Translations under genes and position numbers: made by a program | Assembly: GCA_934668285.1 (NCBI GenBank) | Contig: CAKUNB010000012.1 | Span: 1 to 21,435 of the forward strand | Length of the DNA stretch: 21,435 bases | Direction: 5' to 3' | From: an uncultured Oscillospiraceae bacterium | GTDB lineage: Bacteria > Bacillota > Clostridia > Oscillospirales > Oscillospiraceae | Notes under the pieces: model-generated | Databases searched by the model: none | What the model saw: only the letters and a program-made list of their open reading frames with translations | Told to the model about the DNA's origin: nothing | Shown: positions 1-7,287 of the stretch, in pieces | How the letters are laid out: every line of letters begins with the position of its first letter | How positions within the stretch are numbered: position 1 is the first letter of the stretch

Positions 1-1080
1 GTTCCGGTGCGGAGCTTTGCCGCGCAGCCGAACCGGACGGTGTTTGACCTGCGGGAGCTGAACGCAGGGCTGAGCTTTTCCGACCTTCCCGCCGGAAGCT
101 ACCGATTGAGAATTACGGCGGAGAACGGCCAGCTGCGCAAGCAGCTGCGCGACGCGCCAGTTCTGATCACCGAGCAGCCGGTGCGCATCCGCTGGGACGG
201 CCCGCACATGGCGCTGCAGGGGCTGTGCTTCTCCGAGGGTATGGTGATGGGCTGCTACGGGACGCTCACGGCCGACGCGCCGATCACGCTGCTGCGCGCT
301 TCGGTCTGCGACGCGGAGGAGCGGGAGCTGACCGCCGCCTCCCTGCAAACGCAGGAGGAGACGGTGAATGTTGCACAGCTGAACGAGCAGCTGCGGCTTG
401 CGGCGCTGCCGGAGGGGCAGTATTGCCTGCGGCTCTATGCCGCCTGCGGCGGGAGCGAGGCACTGCTGCTGTGCGAGGAGTTCTCCGTGGCTGCCTGCCG
501 CCATGCGGCGGTGCGCACGGGGACGTCCTATCCTGCGGCCTGCGATCGCGTCGGCGCGGTCAGCCCTGCCCGCTGCATGCGCTGCGGCGGCGCGATTGCG
601 GCGGGGACGGTGCAGGAGCGGCTTCCGCACATCATGCAGAACGGCGCCTGCGCGGATTGCGGACGGGCGGAGTGGAAGTTCTTTCGGGTCACGGAGCAGT
701 TTTCGGGCTTCTCGCCGGACGGGCGCTATGTGCTGGCGATCCGGACGGAGGAAGGCTGGTATGCGCTGGATGCCGACGCGAAGGCCGTGGCCTTGCGCGA
801 GATGCCGACCGAGGTCACGTCCGACCTCTTATGGTCTGCCGAACTGCTTGCGGATAGGAGCATCGTGCTCCGCAATTACCGCGGCGAGGCGCTGCATCTT
901 GACGAGGGACAAATTTGTGCGGCGAAGGGCTGGGGGCACGCCGCCCTGCGCCCGCTGCTCCTGCGCGGGCAGGTGCTGCTGACGGGCGAGGCCGGTGCAC
1001 TGTGCTTCTCCGACGGTGAATTCTCCGCCGGACCGGAGGCGGCAAAGCTGACCGTTCTGACGCTGCAATGGGATTCGTAG
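1..1080 (+). CDS. 3' part of an unrecognised protein with Ig-like repeats and a Cys4 zinc-ribbon-like motif
   Basis: The frame is open from base 1 to the TAG at 1078-1080. A GTG at 7 is in frame but has no Shine-Dalgarno, so the real start probably lies upstream of the window. Two segments, ending in SYRLRITAEN and QYCLRLYAAC, follow the same pattern (a strand, LxxLPxGxYxLR, then a strand). This resembles the Ig-like repeats of clostridial surface proteins. Then come two CxxC pairs (CMRC at 574-585, CADC at 649-660), spaced like a zinc ribbon. The last 130 residues look beta-rich, with a GRYVLAI...WYALD stretch. No transmembrane segment or anchor is visible at the C-terminus. Its role is unknown; an extracytoplasmic or cell-wall function is only an inference from the Ig-like repeats. 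The interspersed repeat begins 22 bp after the stop. Confidence 0.6.
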   Translation, partial: VPVRSFAAQPNRTVFDLRELNAGLSFSDLPAGSYRLRITAENGQLRKQLRDAPVLITEQPVRIRWDGPHMALQGLCFSEGMVMGCYGTLTADAPITLLRASVCDAEERELTAASLQTQEETVNVAQLNEQLRLAALPEGQYCLRLYAACGGSEALLLCEEFSVAACRHAAVRTGTSYPAACDRVGAVSPARCMRCGGAIAAGTVQERLPHIMQNGACADCGRAEWKFFRVTEQFSGFSPDGRYVLAIRTEEGWYALDADAKAVALREMPTEVTSDLLWSAELLADRSIVLRNYRGEALHLDEGQICAAKGWGHAALRPLLLRGQVLLTGEAGALCFSDGEFSAGPEAAKLTVLTLQWDS

Positions 1081-1102
1081 CAGACTGCCCAAACCCCAAT
1101 TT

Positions 1103-1286
1103 TGTCATTGCGAGGCCCTGAAAGGGCCGTGGCAATCTCGCAGGAAAGCTCTGATTCTTTGACGGATTTCGGCGAATTCGAAACTGCCTGCACGAGATTG
1201 CCACGTCGCTTCGCTCCGACCGGCAAGCGGAGTGCCCGCATCCGTAAAGCGGCAGAGCCGCCAACGGCTGCGACATCGCAATGACA
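1103..1286. repeat. MITE/REP-like palindromic interspersed repeat, copy 1
   Basis: The 184-bp element begins TGTCATTGCGAGG and ends TCGCAATGACA, which are near-perfect terminal inverted repeats. Inside, CGTGGCAATCTCG (1128-1140) is the exact reverse complement of CGAGATTGCCACG (1193-1205), and a small hairpin GGCCCTGAAAGGGCC sits near the left end. A second copy lies at 11879-12007. The conserved block GATTTCGGCGAATTCGA is followed in both by ACTGCCTGCACGAGATTGCC. This copy is longer because of about 60 extra bases on its right side. No convincing target-site duplication is seen. No functional gene is supported inside. It fills most of the roughly 310-bp gap between the first gene and rmlA. 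Confidence 0.85.
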
Positions 1287-1338
1287 TGTGGGGAAGCCCT
1301 TTGACATATTCTCGTAGGTCATGGCGCGAAAATAGCGC

Positions 1339-1368
1339 TTGCAACCGAGCACGAAAGTGTGATAGATT
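1339..1368 (+). promoter_or_regulatory. candidate sigma-A promoter for the rmlA operon
   Basis: TTGCAA (1339-1344) lies 18 bp before TAGATT (1363-1368), which is preceded by TGa, giving an extended -10 (TGATAGATT). It lies 24 bp before the rmlA start codon and after the interspersed repeat. The match is moderate, and it is the best candidate in the gap. Confidence 0.4.
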
Positions 1369-1392
1369 AAAAGAAAAACGGAGGGACGAGCT

Positions 1393-2262
1393 ATGAAAGG
1401 AATTATTCTTGCCGGAGGGAAGGGCAGCAGGCTTTATCCGATGACAAAAGCAGTTTCCAAGCCGCTGATCCCCATCTATGATAAGCCGATGGTCTACTAC
1501 CCGCTCACGGTGCTGCTGATGTCGGGCTGCGACGAGATCATGCTCATCACCGCACCGCCGGATGTCGGGGCGTATCAGCGCCTGCTTGGCGATGGCAGCC
1601 AGTTTGGCGTGACGATCACCTACGGCGTGCAGCATGTTGCGCGCGGCATTGCCGACGCGTTCCTGATTGCCGAGGACTTTATCGCGGGCGATCCGTGCTG
1701 CCTGATTCTGGGCGACAATCTGTTCTACGGGTCTGATCTGGACGACCTTTTGCAGATCGCGTCCGCGCGAAAAGAGGGCGCGACCATTTTCGGCTATCCG
1801 GTCAAGGATCCGTCTGCCTACGGTGTGGTGGAGTTCGATGAGAACAACAATGTGCTCTCCATCGAGGAAAAGCCGAAGCAGCCGAAGTCCAAGTATGCCG
1901 TGCCCGGCCTGTATTTTTACGACGGCGACGCCGTGGCGCTGGCAAAGACCCTCAAGCCCTCCGCGCGCGGGGAACTGGAAATTACGGCGCTGAACGAGGA
2001 ATATCTCAAGCGCGGCAAGCTCCACGTGGAGCTGATGGAGCGCGGCATGGCGTGGCTCGACACCGGAACGCCGGAGGGCATGCTCAATGCGGCGCAGTAC
2101 GTCGAGGCGGTGCAGTCGCGGCAGGGGCTGTACATCGCCTGTCCAGAGGAAATCGCGTGGCATAGGGGCTTTATCTCCGCCGAGCAGGTTCGCGCCATCG
2201 GGCAGGAGCTGAAAATGACGGAGTACGGACAATATCTTTTGAGCTTGGTAGAGGGAACATGA
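1393..2262 (+). CDS. rmlA: glucose-1-phosphate thymidylyltransferase (RmlA/RfbA)
   Basis: This enzyme makes dTDP-glucose from glucose-1-phosphate and dTTP, the first step towards dTDP-rhamnose and other dTDP-sugars. The 289 residues match the usual length. Landmarks are the nucleotide-binding GGKGSRLYP loop (8-16), LGDNLFYG with catalytic-site Asp108 (106-113), FGYPVKDPSAYGVVEFD (133-149), EEKP (158-161), ELEIT (195-199), WLDTGT (221-226) and the C-terminal RQGLYIACPEEIAW. The ATG at 1393 follows ACGGAGGGACG, a good Shine-Dalgarno. The stop overlaps the next start as ATGA (2259-2262), so it is probably translationally coupled to the radical SAM gene. The rmlB, rmlC and rmlD genes are not beside it. 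A variant is Ser12 where Thr is common in the GxGTR loop. The family assignment is firm; the exact nucleotide preference is not proven. Confidence 0.95.
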   Translation: MKGIILAGGKGSRLYPMTKAVSKPLIPIYDKPMVYYPLTVLLMSGCDEIMLITAPPDVGAYQRLLGDGSQFGVTITYGVQHVARGIADAFLIAEDFIAGDPCCLILGDNLFYGSDLDDLLQIASARKEGATIFGYPVKDPSAYGVVEFDENNNVLSIEEKPKQPKSKYAVPGLYFYDGDAVALAKTLKPSARGELEITALNEEYLKRGKLHVELMERGMAWLDTGTPEGMLNAAQYVEAVQSRQGLYIACPEEIAWHRGFISAEQVRAIGQELKMTEYGQYLLSLVEGT

Positions 2263-4094
2263 TAGAAAAACTCGAACGCATCCTGCCGACGGTGCAGAAG
2301 CCTGCGCGGTACGTCGGCGGCGAATATCATCAGACCATCAAGAATAAAAACGAGGTTGACCTCCGCGTTGCCTTCTGCTTTCCGGACACGTATGAGATCG
2401 GCATGTCCAATCTCGGTATGCGCATTCTCTACGCGGTGATGAATCGGATGGAGGGCGTGTGGTGCGAGCGCGTGTTCGCGCCGTGGGGCGACATGGAGGC
2501 GGCCATGCGGGAAAACGGTATCCCGCTCTACGCGCTGGAAAGCGGCGACCCACTCGACCAATTTGACCTGATCGCCTTCACCGTCGGCTACGAGATGAGC
2601 TATACGAATATCCTGAACATGCTGCGGCTGGGCAATATCCCGCTCCGCGCAGGCGAGCGCGAGGGGCTGGAGCATATGGTGTTCGCGGGCGGCGCGTGCA
2701 TGTATAATCCCGAGCCGCTGGCGGAGTTCTTCGATTTCTTTTCCATTGGCGAGGGCGAGGAGATGACACCGGAGATTCTGACGCTTTACCGGCAGGCAAA
2801 GCGCGAGAACTGGACTCGCCCGGCGTTTTTGCGCGAGGTGGCAAAGATCGAGGGCGTGTACGTCCCGTCGCTCTATGAGCATCGCTATCACCCGGACGGA
2901 ACACTGGCGGAGATCGTCGCGAAGGACGGTGCGCCGCGCAAGGTCAAAAAGCGCATCATCCAGCATCTGGACGACGCGCTCTATCCCACGGACATCATCA
3001 TTCCGAATACGGAAATCGTCCACGACCGCTCAAATCTGGAGGTCATGCGCGGCTGCATCCGCGGTTGCCGCTTCTGTCAGGCGGGCTTTACCTACCGGCC
3101 CGTTCGCCCGCGTTCGCCGCAGGCGCTCTACCGGCAGGCGGTCGAGTCGCTGGAAAATTCCGGCTGCCACGAGATCACGCTTTCGAGCCTCTCGACCTCG
3201 GATTATAAATGGCTGCCGGAGCTGGCCGTGCAGATGCAGGACTACTGCACCCCCCGCAAGATCAATCTTTCGCTGCCGTCGCTGCGGGCGGACAATTTCT
3301 CCCGCGAGCTGATGCTGCGGCTGCAGCAGGTGCGCAAAAGCGGCCTGACCTTCGCGCCGGAGGCCGGAACGCAGCGCCTGCGCGACGCGATCAACAAGAA
3401 CGTGACCGAGGAAGAAATCTTACAGACCTGCGCCATTGCGTTCGAGGGCGGCTGGAACAACGTGAAGCTCTATTTCATGCTCGGCCTGCCGACGGAAACG
3501 GACGAGGATGTGCTCGGCATTGCGGAGCTGGTGTATAAGATTCTCAAATGCTGGCGCGAGCACGCGACGAACAAGAAGCGCGGCGTCCGCATCCATGTGG
3601 CGACGGCGTATTTCGTCCCGAAGCCCTTCACGCCCTTTCAGTGGGAAAAGCAGATCACGCCGGAGGAATACCTGCGGCGGCAGCGGCTGCTTAAGGACAA
3701 TATGCCGTCAAAGAGCATCGAGTATAACTGGCACGCCGCCGATCTGAGCCGGTTGGAGGCCGTGCTGGCGCGGGGCGACCGGCGTCTGGGCACGGTTTTG
3801 GAGGAGGCGGTGCGCCGCGGCGCGCGGCTGGACGGCTGGGATGAGTATTTTAACTATCAGACATGGCTGGACAGCTTTGCCGCCTGCGGCATTGACCCGG
3901 ATTTTTACACGACGCGCGGCTATGCGCTCGACGAGCTGCTGCCGTGGGACGTGATCTCCGACGGCGTGTCGGAAGCGTTCCTGAAGAAGGAGCGCGAACG
4001 CGCCTATCGCAGTGAAACGACCCCCGACTGCCGCACCAAATGCAGCGGCTGCGGTGCAAGCTGCCTGCTGGAAGGAGGGCGCTGCGATGCGTAG
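2259..4094 (+). CDS. B12-binding-type radical SAM protein (TIGR03960-like)
   Basis: The 611-residue protein has the radical SAM motif CIRGCRFC (Cys266, Cys270, Cys273) for a 4Fe-4S cluster. It is preceded by an N-terminal region of about 200 residues (PDTYEIGMSNLGMRIL...) typical of the clostridial TIGR03960 family, often annotated as B12-binding-like. The C-terminus carries a Cys-rich tail (CRTKCSGCGASC) that could hold another metal site. The substrate is unknown. In Clostridia this protein is almost always followed by a TIGR03936 protein, as here, and the two may act on one RNA or protein target; that is inference. The start overlaps the rmlA stop (ATGA), and the end overlaps the next gene by 8 bp, so expression is coupled on both sides. 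Confidence 0.9.
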   Translation: MIEKLERILPTVQKPARYVGGEYHQTIKNKNEVDLRVAFCFPDTYEIGMSNLGMRILYAVMNRMEGVWCERVFAPWGDMEAAMRENGIPLYALESGDPLDQFDLIAFTVGYEMSYTNILNMLRLGNIPLRAGEREGLEHMVFAGGACMYNPEPLAEFFDFFSIGEGEEMTPEILTLYRQAKRENWTRPAFLREVAKIEGVYVPSLYEHRYHPDGTLAEIVAKDGAPRKVKKRIIQHLDDALYPTDIIIPNTEIVHDRSNLEVMRGCIRGCRFCQAGFTYRPVRPRSPQALYRQAVESLENSGCHEITLSSLSTSDYKWLPELAVQMQDYCTPRKINLSLPSLRADNFSRELMLRLQQVRKSGLTFAPEAGTQRLRDAINKNVTEEEILQTCAIAFEGGWNNVKLYFMLGLPTETDEDVLGIAELVYKILKCWREHATNKKRGVRIHVATAYFVPKPFTPFQWEKQITPEEYLRRQRLLKDNMPSKSIEYNWHAADLSRLEAVLARGDRRLGTVLEEAVRRGARLDGWDEYFNYQTWLDSFAACGIDPDFYTTRGYALDELLPWDVISDGVSEAFLKKERERAYRSETTPDCRTKCSGCGASCLLEGGRCDA

Positions 4095-4734
4095 GATGCT
4101 TTTTGCCAAGACCGGCACGGCGATTTGGATGTCGCACCTTGACACGATGCGCCTGATGCAGCGGGCGTTTCGCCGCGCGGGCGTGCTGCTGCACCATTCG
4201 CAGGGCTACACGCCCCACGCCTATGTTTCGATGGTCCTTCCGCTGAGCGTCGGCGTGGAGAGCGCCTGCGAGATTATGGAATATGAGCTGGACGAGGCCT
4301 TTTCTATCACGCCGGAGCAGATGAACGCCGTGCTGCCGGAGGGCGTGCGCGTACTGTCCGTCTACGAGAGCACGCGCAAGGCCAAGGAGCTGGCGCTGCT
4401 CGAAGCGGAGCTGACGCTCTGCTATGACAGCGGTGTTCCCGCTGATGCGGTGCAAAACATCACCGCACTGCTGTCCGGACTGTCGCTTCTGGTCGAAAAG
4501 CGGACGAAACGCGGCATGGAGGAGGCGGATATTCGCCCGATGCTGCACCGCTTCTCGCTGTTCGAGCGGGAACGGGAGCTGGCCCTGCGCTGCACGGTGT
4601 CTGCGCAGAATCCGGCGCTCAATCCCATGCTGCTGGTGTCGGCCATCGAGCGCTATCTGCCTGACTGCCGCCCGGATTTCGTGCGCTGCCGCCGCGTCGA
4701 GGTGTTTGATGCCAACGGGGAGGTGTTCCGCTGA
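4087..4734 (+). CDS. TIGR03936 / DUF2344 radical-SAM-linked protein
   Basis: This 215-residue partner opens MRRMLFAKTG and continues with WMSHLDTMRLMQRAFRRAGV and SQGYTPHAYVSMVLPLSVGVES. These are the hallmark N-terminal motifs of the radical-SAM-linked family (TIGR03936, DUF2344), in which HLD and the FxPxP-like PH segment are conserved. The biochemical role is unknown. The ATG at 4087 is chosen because GGAAGGAGG lies 8 bp upstream and because known family members begin here; the frame is open further upstream, but only as a shadow of the previous gene. In some bacteria the two proteins are fused, supporting a joint function. In many clostridia an RNase G gene and rplU follow; here a DUF6472-like gene does. 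Confidence 0.88.
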   Translation: MRRMLFAKTGTAIWMSHLDTMRLMQRAFRRAGVLLHHSQGYTPHAYVSMVLPLSVGVESACEIMEYELDEAFSITPEQMNAVLPEGVRVLSVYESTRKAKELALLEAELTLCYDSGVPADAVQNITALLSGLSLLVEKRTKRGMEEADIRPMLHRFSLFERERELALRCTVSAQNPALNPMLLVSAIERYLPDCRPDFVRCRRVEVFDANGEVFR

Positions 4735-4886
4735 TGCCGGACTGCGAAAATTGCGAATACTATGACTACGACGAGATCGAGGACGAGTATTACTGCCTAC
4801 AGGACCTGGACGAGGACGAATTGTATCACATCGTCACCGTCCGCGAAGGCCGCTGCCCGTTCTTCCGTCCCGTAAGAGAAAACTGA
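4734..4886 (+). CDS. small acidic Cys-containing protein, DUF6472-like
   Basis: This is a 50-residue protein whose ATG shares its A with the preceding TGA (TGATG). It begins MPDCENCEYYDYDEIEDEYYC and ends with CPFFRPVREN. Cys4, Cys7, Cys21 and Cys41 could bind a metal. About a third of the residues are Asp or Glu, in runs such as DLDEDE. The pattern CxxCxxYxYDxxxxxYxC..DEDE...CPFFR matches my memory of the DUF6472 family of Clostridia. The function is unknown. Its position as the last gene of the radical SAM operon, right before the terminator, suggests co-expression with that pair. Confidence 0.8.
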   Translation: MPDCENCEYYDYDEIEDEYYCLQDLDEDELYHIVTVREGRCPFFRPVREN

Positions 4887-4922
4887 AACGCAGTGTCCCG
4901 TTATTTGGGGACACTGCGTTTT
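4886..4922. terminator. bidirectional intrinsic terminator between convergent genes
   Basis: A 14-bp perfect stem (AAACGCAGTGTCCC paired with GGGACACTGCGTTT) encloses an 8-base loop. It is followed by TTTTA on the + strand and by TTTCAGTTTT on the - strand. It starts at the DUF6472-like stop codon and ends two bases before the stop of the convergent XRE gene, so it serves both operons. Confidence 0.92.
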
Positions 4923-4923
4923 A

Positions 4924-5949
4924 TTACTGCAATTTCCTAAGTCGGTTGATCTCGCGGCGGAGCTTGTCGGCGGTTTCGCCTTCGGTGAAGCCCCATTCCG
5001 TGCGGAACAGCTCCAGCTCCTCCTCATAGGCGTTGATCGCGCCGGAGATGTCGCCGCGAATTTCACAGACCTGCGCGATGGAATCATACGCATCAGCAAA
5101 GCGCGGAGGCGCCTGCTGCGTCAGCGCTCTGCGGTAGTAGGCGACGGCCTCGTCATAGCGCTGCCGGTCTGCGGCGAGGTCGCCCAGCGACAGGCTGACG
5201 AGCCATTCGTCGGGGAACTCGCGTTCCATCTCCGCCAGACAGGCGGCTGCTTCCGCTTTTTTGCCCTCTGCGTCGAGAATCAGACTTCGGTAGAGCGGAA
5301 TACGGTAAGACGCATCGATTTTTTCCATCCGGCCGAGATAGTCCCATGCTTCGTCCAACCGACGGTCGTCGATGAGATTATCCAGCAGCCAAAGATAGCC
5401 GCCGCGATAGCCGGGATTTTTTGCAATAAAATCCTTGTAGAAGGCAATCAGCGCATGATGGTTGCGGGCGCACCAGTCGGGCATTCTGCCGCCCATCGCC
5501 TCGCAAAGCTCGCTGTGCGCATCCTTTTCCTCCGGGCTGAAGGCGAGGGCCTGCTTCGCGTGGTCAGCGGCGAGAATGCGGTGCTGCTGCGCCTGATGGT
5601 TGTGCAGCTGCGCAAGCAGACAGTGACAGCGTCCGGTGCGGTAGCCCGCGTCGATCTTCGCTGTTAAAAAGCGCTCGGCGCGTTCCAGCTCGGCTTGCGG
5701 GAGCATCCGCTCGTCCCAGATCATGTTCTGGATGCGGTCCAGCTCGTTTTCGTCTGTCAGGCAGAACAGCGCGTCGATGGTCACGCCGAACAGGATGGCG
5801 AGCTTCGGCAGGAGCTGAATGTCCGGCATGGTGATGTCGCATTCCCATTTTGAAATGGCCTGCGGCGTGACGGCCAGCTCTGCGGCCAGCGCCTCCTGCG
5901 TCATGCCCTTCGCCGAGCGAAGCTGTTTGATTTTCTTTCCGATTTCCAT
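4924..5949 (-). CDS. XRE-family transcriptional regulator with TPR-like C-terminal region
   Basis: This 341-residue protein has an N-terminal helix-turn-helix (residues 6-61: IGKKIKQLRSAKGMTQEALA, then VTPQAISKWE). About 270 residues of helical repeats follow (for example DEAWDYLGRM, YDEAVAYYRRAL, GDISGAINAYEEELELF). This layout is typical of clostridial XRE/TPR regulators, some of which sense peptides; the ligand here is unknown. The ATG at 5949 is chosen over upstream in-frame codons because GGAGTG lies about 8 bp before it and HTH proteins of this class begin just so. It is transcribed away from the Cys-rich gene and shares the terminator at 4886-4922. Its targets cannot be told; the neighbouring - strand genes or itself are possible. 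Confidence 0.9.
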   Translation of the reverse strand: MEIGKKIKQLRSAKGMTQEALAAELAVTPQAISKWECDITMPDIQLLPKLAILFGVTIDALFCLTDENELDRIQNMIWDERMLPQAELERAERFLTAKIDAGYRTGRCHCLLAQLHNHQAQQHRILAADHAKQALAFSPEEKDAHSELCEAMGGRMPDWCARNHHALIAFYKDFIAKNPGYRGGYLWLLDNLIDDRRLDEAWDYLGRMEKIDASYRIPLYRSLILDAEGKKAEAAACLAEMEREFPDEWLVSLSLGDLAADRQRYDEAVAYYRRALTQQAPPRFADAYDSIAQVCEIRGDISGAINAYEEELELFRTEWGFTEGETADKLRREINRLRKLQ

Positions 5950-5994
5950 AAGTTTCACTCCGTTATTCATGATTACAGCGCTGCTTACGCCAAA

Positions 5995-6023
5995 AGAATA
6001 GCACGGAACGCGGCAAAAGGAAA
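5995..6023 (-). promoter_or_regulatory. candidate extended -10 promoter of the XRE gene
   Basis: On the - strand TGCTATTCT gives an extended -10 (TATTCT at 6000-5995). The -35 at 17 bp spacing, TTTCCT, is poor. It lies about 45 bp before the start at 5949. A CAGCGCTG palindrome (5976-5983) sits just downstream and could be an operator. Confidence 0.35.
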
Positions 6024-6065
6024 GCACCCCGTCGGCGGCAAAAATCAACCGGGAGTTGCGCGGCC

Positions 6066-6275
6066 TTATAGAGAGAAATCGACCTCGTCGTATTCCGAAA
6101 AATCGGCGGGCTTGGGGCGGGAGGGGATGCGCTTGAGCGGGTCATAGCGGAAGCGGCGGCAGGCTCCGTTACAGGGGACAATGCCCTTGCGGTCGCAGAG
6201 GCAGGCCTCCTCGCTGAACCGCGCCGCGTGGGTGCAGTAGGAGCAGGAGCGCTCCATATCTTTTCTGAACAGCAT
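6066..6275 (-). CDS. small Cys-rich protein of unknown function
   Basis: This is a 69-residue protein starting MLFRKDMERSCSYC. It contains C11xxC14, C25xC27 and C35xxxC39, then RRFRYDPLKR and an acidic tail ending FSEYDEVDFSL. The pattern CSYC...CxC..KGIV...C...CRxFRYDPLKR recurs in small clostridial proteins that I know only as hypothetical; a metal-binding role is likely from the six Cys, but unproven. The start at 6275 has AGGTGA five bases upstream; an internal Met (MERSC, at 6257) lacks such a site. It begins 20 bp after the ylbJ stop on the same strand, so it is probably the second gene of a ylbJ operon. Confidence 0.8.
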   Translation of the reverse strand: MLFRKDMERSCSYCTHAARFSEEACLCDRKGIVPCNGACRRFRYDPLKRIPSRPKPADFSEYDEVDFSL

Positions 6276-6294
6276 TTCGTTCACCTCAGCAGCA

Positions 6295-7287
6295 TTATAG
6301 CGTATTTTTTTGTAGATTTCCAGCCCGTTTTTTCCGCAGCGCGGGAGAAATGAGGCAAGCTGCGCCGATGCTGACCGCACAGAGGACGGAAAGCGCACTT
6401 GGGCGGCACAGGGCGGCGGCGAAAATTCCGGAGAGGAGCCCGTGCAGCAGTTTTTCGGCAAAGTACCCGTGCGGCTTTAATTCGCCCCAGAGCGCCATGG
6501 CCTGCAAATGCACGCAAAAGCCGCCCCAGCCCAGATAAAACGCGGCGAGAACAAAGGAGGCGGCGCTGTCCGTGAGCTGCAACACGCCGCTTGTCAGCTC
6601 GAAGATACCGATCAGTGGGGCAATGCGTCCGGCAAAGGGCGTCAGGCGCAGCAGCGCAAGAAGGACAGAGCACAGAATGACGGTGGCGCTGATTTGCAGA
6701 GAGGCAACGCAGGCACCGGTGATTGCGTCGGAGAAGGCGCGGGCGGCGGAAACCGGCGGCTGCGGCAGCCGCCGGACGCGAAGCCGCGGCACCTCCGGCT
6801 GCGCAAAGCAGCGGGCACAGAGCAGCGCGGAAATTACATGGATACCATAGAGCGCCAGCCCCGCCGGAACGCTGTGAAAAACGCCCGCACCGGCCACGCC
6901 GATAAAAAATGCCGGACCGGAATTGTTGCACACGGTCAGGCAGCGCTCTGCGTTCTGCTTTGTCAGCCGTCCGGCGCGGTAGAGGTCGCAGACGGCGCTC
7001 ACGCCGACGGGATAGCCGCCGATAAAGCTCAGCGCCAGCGCCGGAAGGCAGCAGCCGCCGAGGCCGAACCAGCGCCGCATCCGCGCCTCGGTCTTCTCTC
7101 CAAAGGAAAAGCTCCAGAGCGATGCGCAGAAGCGTGTCAGGACGAAAAACGGAAACAGTGCCGGAAGCAGCGTCGCCCCGCAAAGCCGCAGGCCATCGAC
7201 GACTCCCTTGCCCGCCGCCTGCGGGAAGAGAATCAGGAGAGCCAGCCCGCCCAAAAGGAGCAAAATTGCAAACAGATTTCGTTTCAC
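6295..7287 (-). CDS. ylbJ: sporulation integral membrane protein YlbJ (SpoVV)
   Basis: This polytopic membrane protein of 330 residues has about eight hydrophobic segments. It carries the family signatures SFIGGYPVG and CNNSGPAFFIG, related to the gate domains of nucleoside transporters. In Bacillus, YlbJ/SpoVV is made in the mother cell under sigma-E and moves dipicolinic acid across the outer forespore membrane. The start is set at GTG 7287: aligned with the facing yqfC gene it occupies the same place as the yqfC ATG, with GGGTGAT at the same distance upstream. A TTG two... one codon earlier (7290) is also in frame. In Bacillus ylbJ follows coaD; here coaD is more than 10 kb away on the other strand. 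Confidence 0.92.
   Translation of the reverse strand: MKRNLFAILLLLGGLALLILFPQAAGKGVVDGLRLCGATLLPALFPFFVLTRFCASLWSFSFGEKTEARMRRWFGLGGCCLPALALSFIGGYPVGVSAVCDLYRAGRLTKQNAERCLTVCNNSGPAFFIGVAGAGVFHSVPAGLALYGIHVISALLCARCFAQPEVPRLRVRRLPQPPVSAARAFSDAITGACVASLQISATVILCSVLLALLRLTPFAGRIAPLIGIFELTSGVLQLTDSAASFVLAAFYLGWGGFCVHLQAMALWGELKPHGYFAEKLLHGLLSGIFAAALCRPSALSVLCAVSIGAACLISPALRKKRAGNLQKNTL

Noticed and set aside
1301..1329. TTGACA upstream of rmlA as a -35 box
   Set aside because: At 16-18 bp downstream the sequence is GC-rich with no -10-like hexamer; the candidate at 1339-1368 fits better.
2703..2708. TATAAT inside the radical SAM gene
   Set aside because: No -35-like hexamer lies 15-19 bp upstream in the GC-rich coding sequence.
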